Shown: piece by piece, positions 8,265 to 15,644 of the stretch
How the letters are laid out: each line of letters starts with the position of its first letter
Position numbering within the stretch: the stretch's first letter is position 1
Assembly (NCBI GenBank): GCA_934622035.1
Contig: CAKTVG010000012.1
Coordinates: 12,580-76,579, forward strand
Length of the DNA: 64,000 nt
Source of the DNA: an uncultured Oscillospiraceae bacterium
GTDB taxonomy: Bacteria > Bacillota > Clostridia > Oscillospirales > Oscillospiraceae
Direction: 5' to 3'
Notes under the pieces: generated by a model
What the model was told of the DNA's origin: nothing
The model's input: the letters and a program-made list of their open reading frames with translations, nothing else
Databases searched by the model: none
Position numbers and translations under genes: made by a program

Positions 8265-9896
8265 ATGACGGAAACGGCACATTGGTGGCAGAAATCCGTG
8301 ATTTACCAGATTTATCCGCGCAGCTTTTGCGATTCCAACGGCGACGGTGTCGGTGATATTCCGGGCATCATCTCCCGATTGGATTATCTGAAGACGCTGG
8401 GCATAGACGTGATTTGGCTTTCGCCCATTTTCCGTTCCCCGCAGGACGACAACGGCTATGACGTGTCGGATTATCGCGACATCGACCCGCTGTTCGGAAC
8501 GCTGGAGGACGTGCGCGAGCTGTTTGCGCAGGCAAAGCGGCGCGGTATGAGAATCATGCTCGACATGGTACTCAACCACACCTCGGACGAGCATCCGTGG
8601 TTCCTCGAGGCCAGACAAAGCCGGGACAATCCGAAGCACGACTGGTACATCTGGCGCGACGGCGTCCCCGGCACGCCGCCGACCGATATGATCTCCACCT
8701 TCGGCGGCTCGGCGTGGCAGTGGGTGCCGGAGTGTGAGCAGTATTATCTGCATCAGTTTTCCGTCAAGCAGCCCGACCTGAACTGGAAAAATCCCGAGGT
8801 GCGCCATGCGCTCTACGACATGATCAACTGGTGGACGGCGCAGGGCGCAGGCGGCTACCGCTTCGATGCGATCGAGTCCATCGCCAAAATTCCCGAGGAG
8901 GGGATTGTCGAGGAAGGCCCGATGCTGCACGAATACGTCAAGGAGTTGAGTGCCGCCGCCTTGCAGGGAAAGGATCTTGTGACGGTGGGCGAGGCGTGGA
9001 GCGCGAACATCGAGCGCGCGAAGCGCTGGAGCAACCCCGACGGCAGCGAGCTTTCCATGGTGTTCCAGTTCCAGCACATCATTCAGGACGAAATCCCCGG
9101 CGGCAACAAGTGGGATCGCCGTCCGCTGCATCTGCCGGACCTGAAAAGAGTCATCGGCGCGTGGCAGCGCGGCCTGCGCGGCTGCGGCTGGAACAGCCTG
9201 TTCTGGGAGAATCACGACCTTCCGCGCATTGTCTCCCGCTGGGGAAACGACAGGGAATATCGGGAAGCCTCAGCCAAGATGCTGGCGACGCTGCTCTTCG
9301 GCCTTCAGGGTACGCCCTACATCTATCAGGGACAGGAGTTGGGCATGACCAACACGGACTATCCGCTCACGGACTACCGCGACATTGAGCTGTGCAACAT
9401 GGCAAAGGAGCGCCTTGCGGCTGGCTGGCCGGAGAAGACCGTCATGGAGCTGATCCACGCAAAGGGCAGAGACAACGCCCGCACGCCTATGCAGTGGTCG
9501 GGCGAGCGTAATGCGGGCTTCACAGCGGGCGAGCCGTGGCTGCGCGTGAATCCGAACTATGTGCAGATCAACGTCGAAAACGAGGAAAAACAGCCGGATT
9601 CCGTGCTGAATTATTACAAGAAGTTGATTGCGCTGCGCCGGGAGAATGATGTGTTCTTTGACGGCGATTATACGGCGATTTCCGAGGAGCGCGAGGATAT
9701 TTTCGCCTATCGGCGGGAGAACGGGCAGTCCGTCCTGACCGTGGCTGCCAACTTCACCGGCCGCACGGTTCTGATTCCGGAGCTGGAATACCACACGCGC
9801 TGCGACCTGCTGATCTGCAACTATCCCTCTGCGGAGAATTGCGACCAGCTTCGGCCCTACGAGGCGCGCATGTATCTCACGACTGCCGCGGAGTAA
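8265..9896 (+). CDS. GH13 alpha-glucosidase (oligo-1,6-glucosidase/MalL type)
   Basis: A 543-residue cytoplasmic GH13 enzyme of the usual length for the oligo-1,6-glucosidase subfamily. It hydrolyses non-reducing alpha-glucosyl ends of short oligosaccharides. The catalytic triad is visible: nucleophile Asp201 (GYRFDAIES), acid/base Glu243 (TVGEAWSA) and Asp318 (FWENHDLPR). The residue after the nucleophile is Ala rather than the Val typical of strict alpha-1,6 enzymes, which in this family tends to mean alpha-1,4 activity. Start ATG 8265 follows TTGGAGGA. A long in-frame extension upstream overlaps the YesL gene and is not used. Confidence 0.93.
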   Translation: MTETAHWWQKSVIYQIYPRSFCDSNGDGVGDIPGIISRLDYLKTLGIDVIWLSPIFRSPQDDNGYDVSDYRDIDPLFGTLEDVRELFAQAKRRGMRIMLDMVLNHTSDEHPWFLEARQSRDNPKHDWYIWRDGVPGTPPTDMISTFGGSAWQWVPECEQYYLHQFSVKQPDLNWKNPEVRHALYDMINWWTAQGAGGYRFDAIESIAKIPEEGIVEEGPMLHEYVKELSAAALQGKDLVTVGEAWSANIERAKRWSNPDGSELSMVFQFQHIIQDEIPGGNKWDRRPLHLPDLKRVIGAWQRGLRGCGWNSLFWENHDLPRIVSRWGNDREYREASAKMLATLLFGLQGTPYIYQGQELGMTNTDYPLTDYRDIELCNMAKERLAAGWPEKTVMELIHAKGRDNARTPMQWSGERNAGFTAGEPWLRVNPNYVQINVENEEKQPDSVLNYYKKLIALRRENDVFFDGDYTAISEEREDIFAYRRENGQSVLTVAANFTGRTVLIPELEYHTRCDLLICNYPSAENCDQLRPYEARMYLTTAAE

Positions 9897-9940
9897 AACG
9901 GCAGCCCGCACGAGAGCTTCTTTGGTCGTTTGTGCGAAAA

Positions 9941-9980
9941 CGGCCGGGAATTCACAATATGTGAATTCCCGGCCGTTTCT
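9941..9980 (+). terminator. Rho-independent terminator after the GH13 gene
   Basis: A perfect 15-bp stem (9941-9955 with 9961-9975) around the loop AATAT is followed by TTTCT. It closes the surface-glycan/GH13 gene run. Confidence 0.88.
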
Positions 9981-10016
9981 ATTTCTATAGTATGCCGGAA
10001 TTGCAATTCTTCGTGC

Positions 10017-10046
10017 TTGCTTTGCAACACCAGGATGCGCTATAAT
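10017..10046 (+). promoter_or_regulatory. Candidate promoter of the sigma-factor gene
   Basis: TTGCTT (10017-10022) and TATAAT (10041-10046) are separated by 18 nt, upstream of the sigma gene and just after the preceding terminator. Confidence 0.55.
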
Positions 10047-10130
10047 TTTTTTGAAAATGTTTCGGATTAGATGTAGTATTTGCCGCCGAAACCGTAGTAC
10101 ATAGGTGAAGCCGGAAAGGAGGCGGTGCGA

Positions 10131-10691
10131 TTGATCGATGATGAAAAAATCATAGAAATGTTTTTTGAGCGTTCAGAACAGGGCATACGGGAACTGAACA
10201 TAAAATACGGGAAAGTTTGCCACAATCTTTCCTACCATATCGTAGGGAGCAGACAAGACGCGGAGGAATGTGTGAACGACGCTTATTTAGGCGCATGGAA
10301 TGCCATTCCTCCGGAGCGGCCTGACCCGCTTCTCTCCTATATCGTGAGGATCGTTCGGAACATTTCACTCAAAATCTATTGGAGAAAGGAAGCAGCCAAA
10401 CGGAGCAGCCATTACACGATTGCTTTGGAAGAAATTGAAGCCTGTATAGCAGCCCCGAATACAGTAGAAGCAGAAATCGAAGCCAAAGAGTTAGCCCGTA
10501 TCATTGAAGCATTTTTAGACACGCTGACTACCGAAAACCGCGTTATTTTCATGCGCCGCTATTGGTTTTCCGACAGCTATAAGGACATAGCCGAGTTTAT
10601 GGGGCTTTCAGAAAAAAACATTTCTGTCCGGCTGACCCGTATCCGCGAGAAGATGAAGCAATATTTGATTGAAAGAGAGGTATTCGTATGA
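10131..10691 (+). CDS. ECF-type RNA polymerase sigma factor
   Basis: A 186-residue sigma-70 family factor of extracytoplasmic-function size. Region 2 covers about residues 10-85 (ISLKIYWRKEAAKR at its end). Region 4 covers about 125-180 and includes the FMRRYWFSDSYKDIAEFMG helix-turn-helix. AAAGGAGG at 10115-10122 best fits TTG 10131 (8-nt spacing); GTG 10125 is too close. Base composition is clearly lower in GC than the flanking genes, suggesting acquisition by transfer. The next gene overlaps by ATGA and encodes a single-pass membrane protein, the usual place of a cognate anti-sigma or sensor. Confidence 0.85.
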   Translation: MIDDEKIIEMFFERSEQGIRELNIKYGKVCHNLSYHIVGSRQDAEECVNDAYLGAWNAIPPERPDPLLSYIVRIVRNISLKIYWRKEAAKRSSHYTIALEEIEACIAAPNTVEAEIEAKELARIIEAFLDTLTTENRVIFMRRYWFSDSYKDIAEFMGLSEKNISVRLTRIREKMKQYLIEREVFV

Positions 10692-11194
10692 ATGCAAAGA
10701 AGTTTTCCGACGCTATGAGCGAGCTTGATACGAAATATGTCGATGAAGCGCTCAACTACAAGAAGAAAGCAAAAAAGCCCATTTGGGTAAAGTGGGGAGC
10801 TATTGCAGCTTGCTTGTGCCTTATTGCAGTTGCCATAATAACCGTACCCTCTATAGTACCCTCCCAAGACGGGGACGGTACAATAGCAGATGCACCACCA
10901 ATGGTTTATGTCAATGATACTTTGTATAAGCAGTCTACTAAACAAACATCGTACAACGAATTGAAAGACGATTTCGTTTATCTAGGCGTAATTGAAAGTG
11001 ATATTACCAATTTACAGAACAATAGCAACGGAAATGCTTCGGACGGTATTCCGAAAGAAAACTTCCAAGCAAATCACCCCATTGTTGGAGCCAAAGTTTA
11101 TCAGTACGGCGATAGCATTGTCGTTGAGCTTGAGGGAAAATACTGGTTATATGAAAATTATCATAGCACAGACCTCGACGGAAACGCAGACTGA
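10688..11194 (+). CDS. Single-pass membrane protein, probable anti-sigma-like partner
   Basis: This 168-residue protein has a short basic cytoplasmic N-terminus (about 35 residues, ending KKKAKKPIW), one membrane helix (WGAIAACLCLIAVAIITV) and an external domain of about 105 residues. The ATG overlaps the sigma gene stop by 4 nt, implying coupled translation. Proteins opening MNAKKFSDAMSELD accompany ECF sigma genes in clostridia, so a role in holding or sensing for the sigma factor is likely, though no zinc anti-sigma motif is present. Codon use is AT-shifted like its partner. Confidence 0.6.
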   Translation: MNAKKFSDAMSELDTKYVDEALNYKKKAKKPIWVKWGAIAACLCLIAVAIITVPSIVPSQDGDGTIADAPPMVYVNDTLYKQSTKQTSYNELKDDFVYLGVIESDITNLQNNSNGNASDGIPKENFQANHPIVGAKVYQYGDSIVVELEGKYWLYENYHSTDLDGNAD

Positions 11195-11660
11195 TTTGCC
11201 GAACGGATAAAGGGCGTGCTTCCATACACCTTTCGGTGTACCGTGCGAGCATCCCTTGCCTCTCCCTTTGGGAGAGGTGGCCGAGCGCAGCGAGGACGGA
11301 GAGGGGAAACAGTGACCATACCATTCGGCCCTCTCAGTCACCTGCGGTGACAGCTCTCCCAAAGGGAGAGCCAAGGGGCTGCACCCCCGTTACATCGTAT
11401 GCTGGCATGAGAAATGGAGCGTATCTGTATCGATACGCTCCATTGACTGCTTTATGAACACCCATCTAAACAGCCATACTTCTGATGAAGAAGTATCAGA
11501 ACAGGCTCCTCCTGCAAAGGAAATCAATTTTCTGTTTGCGGATTCCCAGTCTTTTTGCCGGAATCGCGCTTGCCTTCTCCCAAGCGGCTGGTGTATAATG
11601 GAAACGGAAGAGAACCACGCTTTTCCGTAGAACAATAGAAAAGAAGAGGAGAAAACCAAT
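11195..11660. other. 466-bp gene-poor stretch with repeat and hairpins
   Basis: No convincing gene. The stretch holds a MITE-like palindromic element (11254-11376) and a 13-bp perfect hairpin at 11413-11444 (loop TGTATC). A possible -10 box lies near 11590 ahead of the next small gene. The rest shows no clear signal. Confidence 0.6.
11254..11376. repeat. MITE-like palindromic intergenic element
   Basis: A 123-bp unit bounded by 23-bp inverted ends (11254-11276 and 11354-11376, 22 of 23 matching; core CTCTCCCTTTGGGAGAG). Inside are GAGCGCAGCGAGGACGGAGA and the small palindrome GTCACCTGCGGTGAC. I recall near-identical elements dispersed in Oscillospiraceae intergenic DNA. It has no coding capacity and could be mobilised in trans. 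Confidence 0.75.
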
Positions 11661-11966
11661 ATGAAAAAGAATTCTGTTCCTTTCCCCAGACGCTTCCGGG
11701 TCTATACGGCCATTCTTTGCTGTGCATTTGCCGTTCTGCTTTTGAATATTTTCATTGTAGTACAGCTTACCGGCGGCAGAGAGCCGCAATTCTTTTCACC
11801 GGCGGATTGGCGCTGGTTTATTGCATTCCTGATTATTGAGGCTGCCCTTTTGGTGCTGATTTTTGCCCTCGCGCAGAAACTGGGCAAGATGAACGCGGCG
11901 CGGGGCAAAGCGCTTGCAGAGAAGAGCGCCGCCTGCGAGGAAAACGACGTACAGCGCCGAGACTGA
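11661..11966 (+). CDS. Small two-helix membrane protein of unknown function
   Basis: 101 residues with two membrane helices (TAILCCAFAVLLLNIFIVVQ and WRWFIAFLIIEAALLVLIFA) joined by about 20 external residues, and a charged cytoplasmic tail ending ENDVQRRD. GAAGAGGAG precedes the ATG. It lies 35 nt before the beta-galactosidase gene and may share its transcript. No family is recognised. Confidence 0.6.
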   Translation: MKKNSVPFPRRFRVYTAILCCAFAVLLLNIFIVVQLTGGREPQFFSPADWRWFIAFLIIEAALLVLIFALAQKLGKMNAARGKALAEKSAACEENDVQRRD

Positions 11967-12001
11967 GCGGCCCGTGATCGTTAGAAAATGGAGGAAACCC
12001 C

Positions 12002-14833
12002 ATGCGAATTTATGAAAATCCCGCAAAGACCAGCGAAAACCGCCTGCCGCAGCGCGCGTACTATCTGCCGGAGGGCAGGTCGGAGGTGCAGTCCCTGAAC
12101 GGCCGGTGGCGCTTTGCCTATTTTGCCGATGAGGCGGACGCGCCGGAGCATATTTCCGAATGGAGCACGATTCCGGTGCCGTCGTGCTGGCAGACGGAGG
12201 GCTTTGCCGCGCCGAATTACAGCAATGTCAATTATCCCTACCCCTTTGATCCGCCCTATGTTCCGGACGAGAACCCCTGCGGCGTGTACGAGCGGGAATT
12301 CGAGATCGAAGCGCTCTGGGGCAGAGTCTATTTTGTGCTGGAGGGCGTGTCCTCCTGCGCCTTTGTTTCCGTCAACGGGCAGACCGCCGGCTTTACGCAG
12401 GGCAGTCATTTGCAGGCGGAATTCGATATTACTGATTATGTAAACCGAGGCGGCAACACCATTCGCGTGAAGGTCCTGAAATGGTGCTGCGGCAGCTATC
12501 TGGAGGATCAGGATTTCTTCCGCATGAACGGCATTTTTCGCGATTGTTATCTCTTGCAGCGTCCCGAGGGGCATCTGCGCGATGTGGAGCTGCGCACCCA
12601 GGGCAGCCGCATCTATGTGAAGACCGACGCCGAGGCGGAGATTTCCGTCTTTGACGCGCTCGGCAGCTTCCTCGGCGCCGCGACAGGGAAGGAGGCCGTT
12701 TTTGAAATTGCCTGCCCGATTTACTGGAACGCGGAAAGGCCCTTCCTCTACACGGTCGTGCTGGAGCGCGAGGGGGAGATCGTCCGCCAGCGCATCGGCC
12801 TGCGCGACATCACAATTTCCGGCCGGCAGGAGCTGTGCATCAACGGCACGGCGGTCAAGCTGCACGGCGTCAACCACCACGACACGCATCCGAAAAACGG
12901 TTGGTGCCTGACTGCGGCGGAGCTGCGCGAGGAGCTGCTTCAGATGAAGCGGCTGAACATCAACTGCATCCGCACCTCGCACTACCCGCCCTCGCCGGTG
13001 CTTCTGGAGCTGTGCGACGAGTTGGGCTTCTATGTCGTGCTTGAGACGGATCTGGAAACGCACGGAATTACCAGCCGCACCGGCAGCGCACCCGGCGGCT
13101 ATGACTGCGAAAATCAGGCATGGCTGTGCAACGACCCGGCGTGGCGCGGAGAATTTCTGGAGCGCATGCAGCGGGCGGTGGAGCGAGACAAGAACCATTG
13201 CAGCATCATTTTCTGGTCCACCGGCAACGAAAGCGGCTACGGCGAGAATCACGCGGCAATGCTGCGCTGGCTGAAATCGCGGAACGACGGCCGCCTGCGC
13301 CATTGCGAGGACGCCTCGCGCAAGGGAGATTGCAGCGAGGTCGATGTGGCGTCTTATATGTATATGAGCATTCCGGAGCTGATAAATAAAGCGGAGGATC
13401 CGGCACTGAACAGGCCGATTTTCCTCTGCGAGTATTCCCACGCGATGGGAAACGGCCCCGGCGATGTCTGGGATTACAACGCGGCCTTTGACCGTTATCC
13501 CAATCTCATCGGCGGCTGCGTCTGGGAGTGGGCGGATCACACGGTCGTTATGGACGGCGTGCAGAAATACGGCGGCGATTTTGCCGGAGAACTGACGAAC
13601 GACGGGAACTTCTGCTGTGACGGCATGGTCTTTTCCGACCGCAGCTGCAAGGCGGGCTCTTTGGAGGTCAAGGCGGCCTATCAACCCATCCGTACGCAGT
13701 ATGCCGATGGCGTCCTGAAGGTCACGAACCGCTTTGATTTCACGGACCTTTCCGAATGTGAATTTATCTACGCCGTGGAGGCTGACGGGAAAACCATTGC
13801 ACAGGAGTCTGCCTGCCTTGCTCTTGCGCCGCACGAAACGGCAGAGCTGCCCATCCGTTTTGACATGCCTGCATTCCAATATGGACTGTTTCTGACCTGC
13901 CGCCTGCTGCGCTGCGGAGAGAAGATTGCCCTGACGCAGCATTCGCTCGCATCGTGCAGTGCACCGGAACCCCTGCGAGGCGGCGCTGTTAGGGAAGAAA
14001 CGGAAAGAGAATTCATTTTCTCCGGCGCGGGCTTCCGCTATGTCTTTTCCAAGCGCCTCGGCGCCTTTACCTCGCTGTGTATCAGCGGGGCAGAGCAGCT
14101 TGCCGCGCCCGTCCGGCTGACGGCCTGGCGCGCACCGACGGACAACGACCGCAACATCCGCCTGCGCTGGGGCAGCTATAACACCTGGCAGGGCGAATGC
14201 CTCGACCGGCAGTTCTCCAAGGTATATTCCTGCTGCGGTACGAAGGATGGCGTGCGCGTGGAGGGCGCACTTGCGGGCGTTTCCCGGATGCCCTTCCTGC
14301 ACTATATGCTGGAGATCCGTGTGGACGCGGCGGGCAGAATTTCCGTTCAGCTGGACGGCGACGTCCGCGAGGAGAACATGGTCTACCTGCCGCGGCTGGG
14401 CTTTGAGCTGACGCTGCCGCAGGAGGATATGCCCTTCCGCTATTTCGGCTGCGGTCCCAAGGAAAGCTACTGCGACATGCGGCACGCCGGGAGCGTGAAT
14501 TTTTACGAGAGCAGCGCCGGACGGGAATACGTGCCCTATGTCCGCCCGCAGGAGCACGGCAACCACACGGACGTCCGGCTGTTGGAGATCGGCGCAATGC
14601 GCTTTGAAGCGCAGGCACCCTTTGAATGCTGTGTCTCCGCCTACAGTACGCAGACGCTCGACCGCGCGGCGCACACCGACGAGCTGGTCTCCGACGGGAA
14701 AACGCACCTGCGCGTGGACTACCGCGTCTCCGGCCTTGGCTCGAATTCCTGCGGCCCGGAGCTGGCCGCGCCCTACCGGCTGGAGGAGAAGAAAATCACC
14801 TTCGGCTTTACGCTCTCACCGATTCGCGAATAA
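12002..14833 (+). CDS. lacZ: Beta-galactosidase, glycoside hydrolase family 2
   Basis: A 943-residue GH2 enzyme, somewhat shorter than E. coli LacZ. It has the expected order: jelly-roll sugar-binding domain (LNGRWRFAYF, PSCWQTEGF), immunoglobulin-like domain, TIM barrel, and C-terminal beta-galactosidase small chain. Acid/base Glu410 lies in STGNESGYG and nucleophile Glu477 in LCEYSHAMGNGPGD. It hydrolyses terminal beta-galactosides; with no signal peptide it is cytoplasmic. GGAGG precedes ATG 12002. No lactose permease is adjacent, so the substrate source is unclear. Confidence 0.95.
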   Translation: MRIYENPAKTSENRLPQRAYYLPEGRSEVQSLNGRWRFAYFADEADAPEHISEWSTIPVPSCWQTEGFAAPNYSNVNYPYPFDPPYVPDENPCGVYEREFEIEALWGRVYFVLEGVSSCAFVSVNGQTAGFTQGSHLQAEFDITDYVNRGGNTIRVKVLKWCCGSYLEDQDFFRMNGIFRDCYLLQRPEGHLRDVELRTQGSRIYVKTDAEAEISVFDALGSFLGAATGKEAVFEIACPIYWNAERPFLYTVVLEREGEIVRQRIGLRDITISGRQELCINGTAVKLHGVNHHDTHPKNGWCLTAAELREELLQMKRLNINCIRTSHYPPSPVLLELCDELGFYVVLETDLETHGITSRTGSAPGGYDCENQAWLCNDPAWRGEFLERMQRAVERDKNHCSIIFWSTGNESGYGENHAAMLRWLKSRNDGRLRHCEDASRKGDCSEVDVASYMYMSIPELINKAEDPALNRPIFLCEYSHAMGNGPGDVWDYNAAFDRYPNLIGGCVWEWADHTVVMDGVQKYGGDFAGELTNDGNFCCDGMVFSDRSCKAGSLEVKAAYQPIRTQYADGVLKVTNRFDFTDLSECEFIYAVEADGKTIAQESACLALAPHETAELPIRFDMPAFQYGLFLTCRLLRCGEKIALTQHSLASCSAPEPLRGGAVREETEREFIFSGAGFRYVFSKRLGAFTSLCISGAEQLAAPVRLTAWRAPTDNDRNIRLRWGSYNTWQGECLDRQFSKVYSCCGTKDGVRVEGALAGVSRMPFLHYMLEIRVDAAGRISVQLDGDVREENMVYLPRLGFELTLPQEDMPFRYFGCGPKESYCDMRHAGSVNFYESSAGREYVPYVRPQEHGNHTDVRLLEIGAMRFEAQAPFECCVSAYSTQTLDRAAHTDELVSDGKTHLRVDYRVSGLGSNSCGPELAAPYRLEEKKITFGFTLSPIRE

Positions 14834-14838
14834 CATAA

Positions 14839-14873
14839 AACACCCCCCGCTATTCAACATAGCGGGGGGTGTT
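14839..14873. terminator. Bidirectional terminator between lacZ and tatD
   Basis: A 14-bp perfect stem (14839-14852 with 14860-14873) around the loop TTCAACA lies between convergent genes. On the minus strand it is followed by a short U-run; on the plus strand by a weaker one. Confidence 0.8.
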
Positions 14874-14879
14874 CAATCA

Positions 14880-15641
14880 TCAATCCGGAGAAATGCGGAA
14901 CAGACGCATGGCGTTTTCTGCCGTGATGCGCCCGGCCTCCTCCTGCGAGATGCCGCGCAGCTCTGCCAGCTTTGCCGCAACGAGGGGGACATAACGGCTG
15001 TCGTTGCGGCGGCCGCGGTAGGGTTCCGGCGCCATGTAGGGGCAGTCGGTTTCGATGAGGATCCGGTCAAGCGGCAGGGCTTGTGCCGCTTCCACGGCGC
15101 GGCGGGCGTTTTTAAAGGTGAGCACGCCCGTAAAGCCGACGTACCACCCGCGCTCCACCAGCCAGAGGGCCATTTCCTTGGAGCCGGAGAAGCAGTGGAA
15201 CACGCCGGTGACGTCCGGGTGCCGCCGGAGAATGTCCATAGCATCGCCGTGCGCCTCGCGCTCGTGGACGATGACCGGGAGATGCATTGCCTCCGCCAGC
15301 TCGAGCTGCTGCTCAAAGGCGATGAGCTGCTGCGCCCGCGGCACATCCTCATAGTGATAATCCAGACCGATCTCGCCGATGGCGCGAACCTTATTCTCTG
15401 CGCACATGCGGCGGTAAGCATCGAGCAGTTTCCCGTCAACGCGGGCGGCATCGTCCGGGTGGCTGCCGACGGCGGCGTAGACGAAGGGGTATTTTTGGGC
15501 CAGCGCAATGCTCCGCTCCGAGGAGGGAAGGTCGCAGCCGACGTTCATCACCGGGCCTTGCCTGGCCAACGCCGCGAAAATTTCCTCGCGGTCGGCGTCG
15601 AAGCGCGGATCGTCCAGGTGGGCGTGAGAATCAAAATACAT
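14880..15641 (-). CDS. tatD: TatD-family metal-dependent DNase
   Basis: 253 residues with the TatD TIM-barrel metal site: DSHAHLDD at the N-terminus, GEIGLDYHY, PVIVHEREAHGD, VFHCFSGS and ETDCPYMAP. Family members are 3'-5' exonucleases or related hydrolases. It is the last gene of the ymdB-yhaO-yhaN-tatD run, starting 3 nt after yhaN, so it shares a nucleic-acid-processing context. Confidence 0.93.
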   Translation of the reverse strand: MYFDSHAHLDDPRFDADREEIFAALARQGPVMNVGCDLPSSERSIALAQKYPFVYAAVGSHPDDAARVDGKLLDAYRRMCAENKVRAIGEIGLDYHYEDVPRAQQLIAFEQQLELAEAMHLPVIVHEREAHGDAMDILRRHPDVTGVFHCFSGSKEMALWLVERGWYVGFTGVLTFKNARRAVEAAQALPLDRILIETDCPYMAPEPYRGRRNDSRYVPLVAAKLAELRGISQEEAGRITAENAMRLFRISPD

Positions 15642-15644
15642 GCC

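Noticed and set aside
11981..14707. A 908-codon open frame antisense to lacZ
   Set aside because: It mirrors the GH2 gene codon by codon, shows no domain, and arises from GC-rich third positions of lacZ.
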